This document shows, in pieces, positions 8,418-15,685 of a DNA stretch of 32,714 nt. The DNA comes from CAZQYB01 sp964582985 (GTDB lineage Bacteria > Planctomycetota > Phycisphaerae > Sedimentisphaerales > Anaerobacaceae). Under the pieces are notes generated by a model that was not told where the DNA came from, ran no database searches, and was given only the letters and a program-made list of their open reading frames with translations. The stretch spans positions 1 through 32,714 of the forward strand of contig CAZOUM010000034.1 in assembly GCA_964582985.1 (NCBI GenBank). The letters run 5' to 3'. Position 1 is the first letter of the stretch, and the number at the start of each line of letters is the position of its first letter. Both the position numbers and the translations under genes were made by a program.

Positions 8418-8834
8418 GTGCACAAGAACACTTATGACGGAGGCACTTATGACTGCTGTACTCTTGTTATAGATAAATTCCTGACCCCTTTCTCAATTCG
8501 ACTCACCGGCGATATAGATTACATCACAAACGCCCACAACCTGGCGATGGTGGCGCTGACCTCGCGTATGCAGCACGAAAGAAACTATGACGACGCCCGC
8601 CTGGCAAAGAGCAATATTACAAAACGATTTGACATCGACCCAGAGAGAGTGCAGATGAAATGGGTTATGGACTTCTGTGCCCAGGCCCTGCGCAACATCA
8701 CCATCGGCAAAGGCGGAACTGGTAAGACAAGTATTGTAGCTTCATTTGCAGGTCTTGTAAAAACGGCTGTGCTGGCAGATTGCGATGTTGATGCTCCGAA
8801 TAAAGGAGAACGCAGGGAGAAACTTAAGTTTTGA
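8418..8834 (+). pseudogene. Chimeric remnant: formate-tetrahydrofolate ligase fragment fused to a MinD-like ATPase fragment
   Basis: The open frame gives 138 residues. Residues 25-97 match an internal piece of formate-tetrahydrofolate ligase: RLTGDIDYITNAHNLAMVAL, then DIDPERVQMKWV, then ALRNITIG. Normally this follows over 100 N-terminal residues including the ATP loop, all missing here. From residue 97 (nt 8706) the frame switches to the P-loop start of a MinD/ferredoxin-type ATPase: GKGGTGKTSIVASFAG, then LADCDVDAPN. It then dies in unrelated codons and a stop. The switch point is a Gly-rich GxGG sequence that both families share. The first 24 residues match neither family. A deletion joining two neighbouring genes is the simplest origin. 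A product is possible but would lack both active sites. An assembly error cannot be excluded. Confidence 0.8.
8429..8453 (+). repeat. Short direct repeat (CACTTATGAC twice, 15-bp period)
   Basis: CACTTATGAC occurs at 8429-8438 and 8444-8453, separated by GGAGG. This creates an SD (8439-8443) and an ATG at 8449 that opens only seven codons before TAG, out of frame with the fhs fragment. It looks like a small duplication at the left edge of the degraded region, possibly the scar of the fhs start. Confidence 0.5.
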
Positions 8835-8980
8835 CATAGAACTTGTAGTATGCGAGCATTGTTTTCACCCCAGAGTCCGACGAACAGCATTTTGCTTTAT
8901 AGGCGATTTTGAGCTTTTGACAGCCTTATTGGCGCCTTGGGCAGGGTGTGCAAAAAAAAATCGAAAAAACTTTTTTTTAT

Positions 8981-9008
8981 TTGATTTACAGCCGTATGCC
9001 GATAAACT
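8981..9008 (+). promoter_or_regulatory. Possible sigma70-type promoter for the beta-barrel gene
   Basis: TTGATT (8981-8986) and TAAACT (9003-9008) are separated by 16 bases, just downstream of an A-tract and a T-tract (8952-8979) that could act as an UP-like element. It would start transcription near 9015 and leave a leader of about 90 bases. This is from sequence similarity only. Confidence 0.35.
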
Positions 9009-9037
9009 CTTGAGATAGTCGGTAGGTTTATGTGGAG

Positions 9038-9068
9038 TTGGTGCCGGAAAACTGGCGCCGAGTACCAA
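9038..9068 (+). other. Leader hairpin upstream of the beta-barrel gene
   Basis: TTGGTGCC and GGCGCC/ACCAA can fold into a stem (GGTGCC 9040-9045 with GGCGCC 9054-9059, one G-U pair; TTGG with CCAA outside) around a GGAAAACT loop. It lies in the 5' leader, 24 bases before the SD. It matches no riboswitch I recognise. The rest of 8835-9103 shows only homopolymer tracts and no gene. Confidence 0.4.
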
Positions 9069-9103
9069 GAAAGGTAAGGTAAAGGTTTTTTAAGGAGATG
9101 AGT

Positions 9104-9931
9104 ATGAAGAAGAAAGGAATTTTACTGATTGCCGTAATCTTGTTGAGCACAGCAGGTCTTGTCCATGCCCAGGAAGGCAAGCTGACCGGAAGCGTCGACG
9201 TGACATATTTGAGCAAGTATGTCTGGCGAGGCTTCGACATTTATGACGACAAGAGCGCAATCCAGCCGTCCATCGACCTGGATTTGTATGACACAGGTTT
9301 TGGAATCAACATCATGGGTCACAGGGCCAATTCAGACGAGTTCGAAAACCTTGAGCGGTGGGATTACACGTTGTACTACAATAATAGTCTCTTTGAAGAC
9401 GAGGTTTATGCTACAAACTACAGAATTGGCTGGGTCTACTATAACTATCCGGATAACTCCAGTCATTCCAGGAGAAGCATCGACCTGCAGGAATTGCACA
9501 CGATTCTCTGGTGGCCCAAGATTTGTCCCGCTGGTGTAATCCCGAGCTACGCCATTATTAAACTGTGGCCGCACAGCAGTGGTTCCGCCGTTGGAAGCAG
9601 GTCCGGCACAACTGGAACCGCCTCCGGTTTCTTACACGTTTTCATGCTTGACTACCCCTGGACCGTGCAGACTGAAGGATTACTACCCGGCACCACAGAG
9701 CAGGTGGTGAACTTGCACACGGAATTCGTGTACAACGATGGTGTTGGTGCTGTCGGCCAAGACGTTGACCAGGATTGGTCACATATGGTCTTGGGCACCT
9801 CGACAGAGTTCGACCTCGGCAACAATCTTGCTCTCACTCCTGGCGTATATCATCAAATAACATTCGATGATTCGGTAAATAACGACAAGGATGAAACCTG
9901 GATCAGCGTGGGTATGAAATACAGATTCTAA
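9104..9931 (+). CDS. Putative outer-membrane beta-barrel protein (TorF-like porin family)
   Basis: The 275-residue protein has a clear signal peptide: Lys-rich start, hydrophobic GILLIAVILLSTAGL, and likely cleavage after VHA. The mature part starts with GKLTGSVDVTYLSKYVWRGF, like the first strands of TorF-type or uncharacterised porin-like proteins. It has alternating aromatic/polar strands and ends in a terminal Phe (GMKYRF), the usual barrel C-terminal signal. The substrate is unknown. I chose the second ATG (9104) because AAGGAG (9092-9097) directly abuts the first ATG (9098) but is 6 bases from the second. It stands alone, with its own likely promoter and a strong terminator. Confidence 0.7.
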   Translation: MKKKGILLIAVILLSTAGLVHAQEGKLTGSVDVTYLSKYVWRGFDIYDDKSAIQPSIDLDLYDTGFGINIMGHRANSDEFENLERWDYTLYYNNSLFEDEVYATNYRIGWVYYNYPDNSSHSRRSIDLQELHTILWWPKICPAGVIPSYAIIKLWPHSSGSAVGSRSGTTGTASGFLHVFMLDYPWTVQTEGLLPGTTEQVVNLHTEFVYNDGVGAVGQDVDQDWSHMVLGTSTEFDLGNNLALTPGVYHQITFDDSVNNDKDETWISVGMKYRF

Positions 9932-9955
9932 GAGCAGTAGTTTCTATGTTAAAAG

Positions 9956-9988
9956 AAAGGCCGGTCTGGAAAAACCGGCCTTTTTTTT
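9956..9988 (+). terminator. Rho-independent terminator
   Basis: AAAGGCCGG (9956-9964) pairs perfectly with CCGGCCTTT (9975-9983) around a 10-base loop, followed by a T-run to 9988. It lies 25 bases after the stop of the beta-barrel gene, ending that transcript. Confidence 0.93.
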
Positions 9989-10030
9989 CGACCCCGCGCC
10001 AGCTAACAACGCGCGAGATTATCTCTTAGA

Positions 10031-10136
10031 GGCTCTAACAAAACCCAGTTTGTCATTTCGAGCGAAGCCGAGAAATCTATTAGAATGGCTCCGCGAAGCG
10101 GCTCCTTGTATTCGAGTCGGGTTTTGTTAGAGTGCC
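10031..10136. repeat. 106-bp inverted-repeat (MITE/REP-like) element
   Basis: TCTAACAAAACCC (10034-10046) is matched by a perfect inverted copy, GGGTTTTGTTAGA (10119-10131), and GGC/GCC extends both ends with a small bulge. The interior holds TCATTTCGAGCGAAGCCGAG, resembling a palindromic repeat I have seen scattered in many environmental genomes, and a small CCGCGAAGCGG hairpin. It has no ORF. It fills the gap between two convergent genes and ends 5 bases from the stop of the polyprenyl synthase gene. Confidence 0.75.
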
Positions 10137-10141
10137 TTAAT

Positions 10142-11203
10142 CTAAATCACGCATCGTCCGGCAAATCTGGCTGCTTCAATCAGAGCTTTCTTGGCATCAG
10201 CTTCTCTTAACTTGCTCAACGCTGCAATCGCCTTTGCAACAAATTCCTGCGCTCGGTTATGCGCGTATTCCAAACTGCCATTCGTTCTTAGCATCTCCAC
10301 GAGAACCTCCCTGTTGCCTCCCCGGTTGCGCACTGCGTATTGCGATTTTTCCCCGTGACCAACCGTACTACACGCTTGAGAGAACAAATCTATAACCGCG
10401 TTTCTTTCACCATCGTCCACTGTTCTTAGCAAATGTATTACAGGCAGCGTCGGCTTGTTCTTATCAACATCACGACCGAGTGTTTTGCCCGCCTTGTTTT
10501 CATCGCCTGTTATATCCAGTAAATCATCGGTAATCTGGAACGCGATGCCTAGATTCGTGCCAAAGTCCGCAAGTGCACAAACCTCATCTTCACTTGCCCC
10601 GGACATAAGCCCGCCAAGCAAACAACAGCTGCCAAAAAGGCCGGCGGTTTTTTCGGTTATTATCTCGATATATTCGGCTTCGCTCAACTGCCAGTTGTGC
10701 CTTTGAATTACCTGCCTCAATTCACCTCTGCACGTTCCAACAGTAGCCCCGGCGATTATGCCGGTAACTTCAAGCTCCAAATCGGCGCACATTTCAAAGA
10801 CCTTGCTCAATAAAAAATCGCCCAACAACACAGCCGATTCATTGCCCCACAAATTATTCACCGTAGGGCCGCCGCGTCGTTGCTCTCCCTCATCGATAAC
10901 ATCATCGTGCAATAGTGCGGCGTTGTGAATCATCTCAATAATCGCCGCAACACGAATGTGCTTGTCCGTGACTGCGCCAAACAGGGCGCCGGAAAGCAAT
11001 AAAAGCCCGGGCCGAAGCATCTTGCCGCCGCAGTTACTAAGCTGTCCGGACAATCGGCTCAACCACGCTTCGTCAGGACAGTCAGCTACTTGCTCATCAA
11101 TCAGCTTTCTTACGTGCACCAATTCATCCTTGATAAGTCTAAAAGCAGGAATACTTCTCGGCAGGTTATCAACAGATATGTCAGTATGACTGGGTGACTG
11201 CAT
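10142..11203 (-). CDS. Polyprenyl (octaprenyl-type, IspB family) diphosphate synthase
   Basis: This trans-prenyltransferase extends farnesyl or geranyl diphosphate with isopentenyl diphosphate, likely for a quinone or carrier-lipid side chain. It has 353 residues. GGKMLRP is near residue 59. The first Asp-rich motif is D100-D101-V-I-D104 (LLHDDVIDEG) with the following RRGGPTVN. The second is D226-D227-L-L-D230 (ITDDLLD). Chain length cannot be judged. An insertion of roughly 18 residues before the C-terminal helices (about 281-300, including SQYAVRN) is encoded by a 7-bp repeat and is not typical of the family. It starts with ATG and is converged upon by the beta-barrel gene. It is 89 bases downstream of the aminotransferase gene and may be co-transcribed. 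Confidence 0.92.
   Translation of the reverse strand: MQSPSHTDISVDNLPRSIPAFRLIKDELVHVRKLIDEQVADCPDEAWLSRLSGQLSNCGGKMLRPGLLLLSGALFGAVTDKHIRVAAIIEMIHNAALLHDDVIDEGEQRRGGPTVNNLWGNESAVLLGDFLLSKVFEMCADLELEVTGIIAGATVGTCRGELRQVIQRHNWQLSEAEYIEIITEKTAGLFGSCCLLGGLMSGASEDEVCALADFGTNLGIAFQITDDLLDITGDENKAGKTLGRDVDKNKPTLPVIHLLRTVDDGERNAVIDLFSQACSTVGHGEKSQYAVRNRGGNREVLVEMLRTNGSLEYAHNRAQEFVAKAIAALSKLREADAKKALIEAARFAGRCVI
10324..10344 (-). repeat. Three in-frame 7-bp repeat units inside the polyprenyl synthase gene
   Basis: On the coding strand the units are CGCAATA, CGCAGTG and CGCAACC (10344 down to 10324). Three heptads make 21 bp, so the reading frame is kept and about seven residues are added (SQYAVRN). 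They fall in a segment that looks inserted relative to related synthases. Confidence 0.55.
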
Positions 11204-11292
11204 TAGGCTTGGCGTTCAGCAATTTCCGATTCTTGATTTAGCATCTTCCAATCGTCGATAGACAATTGGAAACCGAGAATCATATCTGCCGA

Positions 11293-12159
11293 CTATTTCT
11301 CCTTTCCGTGGGCGTACTTGAAGAACTTTTTCCCCATCAGTTTTGTGATAGGCCCGGGCTTGCCGTCACCGATAATCCTGCCGTCAATCTCGACGATACC
11401 GATGACCTCGGCTGCCGTGCCCGTAAGGAAAAACTCATCGCAAACATACAAATCAAATCTCGTAAGATTTTTTTCGACCACTTCAAGATTTTCTTCCTTG
11501 GCCAGCTTGATAACGACACCTCGTGTTATTCCGCCGAGTGCGCCGGCCTGAACCGGCGGCATGTAAATCACACCGTTTCTTACGATGAAAACGTTGTCGC
11601 CGGTGGCCTCGGCAACGTACCCTTCGTGGTTATACATAACCGCTTCAGGCACGTCGTTGTCCAGCGCTTCAATCTTGGCCAATATGTTGTTTAAGTAATT
11701 TAAGCTCTTAATCTGCGGTGGAATCGCCAGCGGATGATTGCGAACCGTCGTCGCACTGATTACCTTCATCCCCTTTTCGTAAAGCTCCTCGGGATAGAGC
11801 TGAATATTATCAGCTATGACAAATAGCCTTGAATCTTCGCACTCAAAAGGATTCAGTCCCAGAGTTCCCACCCCGCGGGTAACCACCAGTCGAATATAAC
11901 CGTCAATAACGCCGTTAGCTTCAACGGTTTTTTCAACCGCCCTGATGAGCTTACTCTTGCTCATCGGAACCTCAAGGCGAATCACCTTGGCCGATTCATA
12001 AAGCCGTCTGATGTGTGCTTCAAACTCAAATATCCTGCCGTTATAAACACGAATACCTTCAAAGACCCCGTCGCCATAAAGCAGGCCATGGTCAAAAACG
12101 GTTATCTTCGCATCGGCCTCATCAACCAGCTTGTCGTCAAGCCATATCTTCAGTGCCAT
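11293..12159 (-). CDS. ilvE: Branched-chain amino acid aminotransferase (class IV, IlvE type)
   Basis: This PLP enzyme swaps the amino group between glutamate and the keto acids of Leu, Ile and Val. The 288 residues are typical for bacterial IlvE. FDHGLLYGDGVFEGIRVY (residues 22-39) is the class IV N-terminal signature. Lys151 in QIKSLNYLNN is the expected PLP Schiff-base lysine, and EATGDNVFIV follows near residue 184. The FFLTGTAAEV segment, a phosphate-binding part, supports IlvE over 4-amino-4-deoxychorismate lyase, though D-amino acid transaminase activity cannot be excluded. The ATG has a GGAG SD 7 bases upstream. A 113-base gap separates it from the lolD stop. Confidence 0.9.
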   Translation of the reverse strand: MALKIWLDDKLVDEADAKITVFDHGLLYGDGVFEGIRVYNGRIFEFEAHIRRLYESAKVIRLEVPMSKSKLIRAVEKTVEANGVIDGYIRLVVTRGVGTLGLNPFECEDSRLFVIADNIQLYPEELYEKGMKVISATTVRNHPLAIPPQIKSLNYLNNILAKIEALDNDVPEAVMYNHEGYVAEATGDNVFIVRNGVIYMPPVQAGALGGITRGVVIKLAKEENLEVVEKNLTRFDLYVCDEFFLTGTAAEVIGIVEIDGRIIGDGKPGPITKLMGKKFFKYAHGKEK

Positions 12160-12272
12160 AAGAAAACTCCAAAGCTAAAAACTAAAAGCAAAAAGCGGTG
12201 GTCTAAGACTCAAAACTTTTGAACCCTACGCCGCGTGATTTACATCGTTCGTCCCAGGTTTTACGCTTTCTG

Positions 12273-12968
12273 CTATCTTATCTTCCCATCGGCCAACGTT
12301 ATTATCCGCTCAGCCTTTTGTGCGATTCTTTCGTCGTGGCTTACCATCACAATCGTTTGGCCGCCTTTATGCAATTTTTCAAAGACGCTTAGAATACCAT
12401 TTCCCGTCGCAGAGTCAAGGTTTCCTGTCGGCTCATCAGCCAAAAGCAGCCTCGGCTCATTCATCAAAGCCCTCGCGATAGCTACCCGCTGCCTTTCGCC
12501 GCCGGATAGCTGATAAGGCTTATGCCGCTCCCTTTCGCTCAAACCAAGCTGCCCGAGCAATTCTCTGGCCCTGCTTTTCGCCAACTGCCGACTCGCAAGC
12601 CACCCAATCACGCCCTTGCCTGCCATCGCCGGTAGTATTACATTTTCTAATACATTTAATTCGTCCAGTAAATGATAGAACTGAAAAAGAAATCCTACCA
12701 TTTTGTTGCGGAACCTGTTCAATTGGGACCCGCTGAATCGGCTCAAGTCCTGGCCTTCAAACCTCACAATACCCTTGTCCTGCTTATCCAACGCCCCTAA
12801 TATGTGCAGTAGCGTACTTTTCCCGCTGCCCGAGGCACCCACTATCGCGACGAACTCGCCTTTTCTCACGCCCAAATTCACGCCCGTGAGCACCCGGACT
12901 TCCGCTGTGCCCATCCGATAAGATTTGTGGACTCCTTCAGCCTCTAACAGAAAATCATCCTTGCTCAT
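12273..12968 (-). CDS. lolD: ABC transporter ATPase, LolD-like
   Basis: This is the ATPase of a Lol/MacB-type exporter that probably releases lipoproteins from the inner membrane. It has 231 residues. Walker A is GASGSGKS at about 44-51, the signature is LSGGERQRVAIARAL, and Walker B is LLLADEPTGNLD followed by the H-loop VSHDE. This set is the LolD/MacB pattern. Its ATG overlaps the stop of the preceding permease gene as ATGA (12968-12965), showing tight translational coupling. A longer in-frame reading into the permease gene is not supported. Roles in other substrate export are possible. Confidence 0.9.
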   Translation of the reverse strand: MSKDDFLLEAEGVHKSYRMGTAEVRVLTGVNLGVRKGEFVAIVGASGSGKSTLLHILGALDKQDKGIVRFEGQDLSRFSGSQLNRFRNKMVGFLFQFYHLLDELNVLENVILPAMAGKGVIGWLASRQLAKSRARELLGQLGLSERERHKPYQLSGGERQRVAIARALMNEPRLLLADEPTGNLDSATGNGILSVFEKLHKGGQTIVMVSHDERIAQKAERIITLADGKIR

Positions 12969-14314
12969 AATCGGCTCACTTGCAAAGTCTCGATCGGCCT
13001 CAACCGTGCCGCCTGCCAGCTCGGTACCAACGCACCAGCCAAACAGGCAAATATCGCTGAAACGACAATTACCGCCAGGACGCCAAACTCCATCTGGTTG
13101 GGAATATCTTCTATAACAAAAATTGTCCTGTCCCATAACTGAAATCCAAAATGCTCAAAAAGCCAGTCTTCTATCCGGTTGATACGTACCAGGAACTGCC
13201 ATCCACCAAGCACACCTATAACCGAACCCAAAACCCCCACCAGAAAGGAAAAACCCAGAAACAACTCCAACACGTCACCGTTTGAAGCTCCGATGCTTTT
13301 CAATATCCCAATGTCCTTACTCTTGTGGCTTACAATCATATAAAAGACAACAAAAATAACAAAAACTGTTATAATCCCAATCATCCCGAACGCCGCCATC
13401 ATCATAATGTGCTCTTTTTCCACCGCGGCGATGACTCCCCGCTTATACCCTTTCCAGCTTTCGACCCTCACGTTATTTAGCAAATCCGCCAGCTTCTGGT
13501 CGCTTTTTTGGACCTTAAACTCTCTCCATAATTGTGCTGTTCTTTCACAGCCCGCTTGCAGTCTCACATCAGGCCTAAACTTTATGTGGATAGCACTGAC
13601 TCTTTTTTCGGCGCCACCCATACCGCAAAGTAATTGCGCATCCTCAAACCCAACATATACAAACACCCCGTCCACCTTCGCCAGCCCGCTGTGAGAATTA
13701 TCACTATAATAAAAAGTCTTTGTATTGACCAGTCCCAGACCCACCTTGACCAGTGCGCCTCTGGCCGTTAAAGGAAAACAACTGACCGTGTAAGAATAAC
13801 TCGGCACGCTCGGAAATTGATTATACTGCCCATATTTGTCTCGGCGAAGTACCTTGTCTATCCCAGCAATACACCCCGGTAGATTAGCATCGTAAGCCGG
13901 CACAAACGCTTTCGAAACATCGTCTTTGCGGTAATGAAGTGTCTTACCAAAACCCGTGGCCATGCTGTGTCTAACAGGGTCAACCCCCATAATCTCTGCG
14001 CCCTCATTCCAGTCCGACCCCCCATAGGTCAGGAGCGCGTAGCTTTTAATTACCGGCGAAACTGCCTCAACGATACTCTCGGCATCGAGAATCTTTATGA
14101 ATTCCTCATAATAAGCAAAGCCCACCAAAGAATCACTGCTGATAATACAATCACCCACCCAGTCGTGATTCTTAGCCTTGAAATCACGCACCAACCCTGT
14201 CATAACGGTCATCACAACGACAACCATAAAGACGCAGAGTCCGACCGCCAGCACCGCAAGATAAGTTATGCGCCGTTTCACCAAATACCTGATTGCAAGA
14301 ATAATCTTATACAC
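12965..14314 (-). CDS. ABC transporter permease, LolC/LolE-like (second copy)
   Basis: This inner-membrane subunit has 449 residues. An N-terminal membrane helix (VLAVGLCVFMVVVVMTVMTG) precedes a large periplasmic domain of about 230 residues. Three C-terminal helices follow (near IITVFVIFVVFYMIV, FLVGVLGSVIGVLGG and FGVLAVIVVSAIFACLAGALVPSWQAARL), the FtsX/MacB permease layout. The cytoplasmic loop KSKDIGILKSIGAS is the coupling helix region typical of LolC/E. It starts with GTG two bases after the stop of the first permease (TAAGAGTG), so it is translationally coupled. With its neighbour it likely forms a LolCE heterodimer for lipoprotein release. Confidence 0.85.
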   Translation of the reverse strand: MYKIILAIRYLVKRRITYLAVLAVGLCVFMVVVVMTVMTGLVRDFKAKNHDWVGDCIISSDSLVGFAYYEEFIKILDAESIVEAVSPVIKSYALLTYGGSDWNEGAEIMGVDPVRHSMATGFGKTLHYRKDDVSKAFVPAYDANLPGCIAGIDKVLRRDKYGQYNQFPSVPSYSYTVSCFPLTARGALVKVGLGLVNTKTFYYSDNSHSGLAKVDGVFVYVGFEDAQLLCGMGGAEKRVSAIHIKFRPDVRLQAGCERTAQLWREFKVQKSDQKLADLLNNVRVESWKGYKRGVIAAVEKEHIMMMAAFGMIGIITVFVIFVVFYMIVSHKSKDIGILKSIGASNGDVLELFLGFSFLVGVLGSVIGVLGGWQFLVRINRIEDWLFEHFGFQLWDRTIFVIEDIPNQMEFGVLAVIVVSAIFACLAGALVPSWQAARLRPIETLQVSRL

Positions 14315-14316
14315 TC

Positions 14317-15669
14317 TTACTCATACCGAAGGATTTCAACCGGTTTTGTTCTTGCCGCCACTATTGCCGGCACCAGTGCTCCGACAGCAGCGGCAACAAT
14401 GGCAAAAAAAATAATCCAGCAGGTCGCGCCTATATCTAACTCGTTGGGAATCTTTTCAAAGATATACGTACTGCTTTTCCAAAGCTTGAGCCCGAAGATT
14501 ATTCTAATCCATTCTTCGATAGTATTTATATTCTTTGTTACAACATATCCCAGCGCCGCACCGAGACCGGAGCCGACTATTCCGACACAAATGCCAAAGC
14601 CGATAAAAATTAGTGCTACTGAACCGCTTGCTGTCCCACAACTTTTTATTATTGCGACATCCTTTTGCTTTGTCATCACGACCATATAGAATATGCAGAA
14701 TATCAACAGCACCCCGACCGATGAGATCACCCCAAATATCAGCATCAGAACCGCCGCTTGCTTGCGCAGCTCGGTAACAAACCATTCCTGTACCTGCTTC
14801 GATGTTTCCAAAACAAGATTCGACGCGGAGTACTTGGGCAGATACTCAGCCGCAAATCCTTCCCACACCTTGCGGACCGGCCCCAGCACAAGTTGCGGCT
14901 CAGTTCCGTCAGCCACTTTTATTTGTACCTCTTCATAAGGAGGCCCGGTCCGTCCTCCTGCATCCGTCTTCAACGCCCGCACCTGCTCAATTGGTAGATA
15001 AACACTCTGGCTGTCCAACAAATACATACCCGTAAAAACAATATCGGCAGCTCTAAATGTCAAGACCCGGCGCTTAAAACGCTGTTTTGTTTTGCTGCCG
15101 GCCGTATCTTCTTTATCAACAGCCACACCCGTAGTAACAATAACCTCTTTGCCGAACCAACCGTTTATCTGCTCAAAGTCGTACTCATCCGTCTGCTCGT
15201 CCGGCTTGCCCAGTACGCCGATACCTACAAAACCTCCTCTTCCATCCGGATAGTCTGCCATTAGAAAGCTCGGCAGTCCGGGTGCGTCCTTTTGCCTCAA
15301 CAGTGATTTTTTTAAACCGGTTACTTGTGAATGCGTACGAGGGTCAATTCCCGAAATGTTGACCGCTCGGACATTCCCTCGCCCAAGATGCAACAAACCA
15401 TAAGTCCGAAGAATCGCTGTGGCAGCCTCCACCTCCGGCAGCGACTCAAGGCGCCCGAGAAGCTGCCTATGCTCAGGGATTGGAACCCTCGCATAAAGAT
15501 ATATATCCCCGAAAACTTCCTCGCCGGTCTTCTCAATAGCAGCAATAAAACCGCTGAAAATGCTTGCGACAACTATTAGCAGTGCAACGGAAAGAGCAAC
15601 TGCGACAATACTCAAAAGCACGATTTTTTTCTTACGCAGATATCGCAGCCACAGAAAAAATTTCAGCAT
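14317..15669 (-). CDS. ABC transporter permease, LolC/LolE-like (first copy)
   Basis: The protein has 450 residues from ATG at 15669 (MLKFFLWLRYLRKKK, a typical basic start). An upstream in-frame TTG at 15684 is less likely. The N-terminal helix (VLLSIVAVALSVALLIVVASIFSG) is followed by a large periplasmic domain. The three C-terminal helices centre on LMLIFGVISSVGVLLIFCIF, LIFIGFGICVGIVGSGLG and IIFFAIVAAAVGALVPAIVAA. KQKDVAIIKSCG is the coupling loop. Its relative in the next gene shares this plan but is diverged. It lies 16 bases after lysS and in front of the second permease and lolD. Confidence 0.85.
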   Translation of the reverse strand: MLKFFLWLRYLRKKKIVLLSIVAVALSVALLIVVASIFSGFIAAIEKTGEEVFGDIYLYARVPIPEHRQLLGRLESLPEVEAATAILRTYGLLHLGRGNVRAVNISGIDPRTHSQVTGLKKSLLRQKDAPGLPSFLMADYPDGRGGFVGIGVLGKPDEQTDEYDFEQINGWFGKEVIVTTGVAVDKEDTAGSKTKQRFKRRVLTFRAADIVFTGMYLLDSQSVYLPIEQVRALKTDAGGRTGPPYEEVQIKVADGTEPQLVLGPVRKVWEGFAAEYLPKYSASNLVLETSKQVQEWFVTELRKQAAVLMLIFGVISSVGVLLIFCIFYMVVMTKQKDVAIIKSCGTASGSVALIFIGFGICVGIVGSGLGAALGYVVTKNINTIEEWIRIIFGLKLWKSSTYIFEKIPNELDIGATCWIIFFAIVAAAVGALVPAIVAARTKPVEILRYE

Positions 15670-15685
15670 CTCATGTCCAACCAAT

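Noticed and set aside
12172..12200. AAAACTAAAAGC-like runs before ilvE, similar to a run at 17164-17183 before lysS
   Set aside because: Low-complexity A-rich DNA. The similarity is short and could arise by chance, though it may be another simple repeat of this genome.
12210..12222. Small palindrome TCAAAACTTTTGA downstream of lolD
   Set aside because: Weak A/T stem without a T-run on either strand. Not supportable as a terminator.
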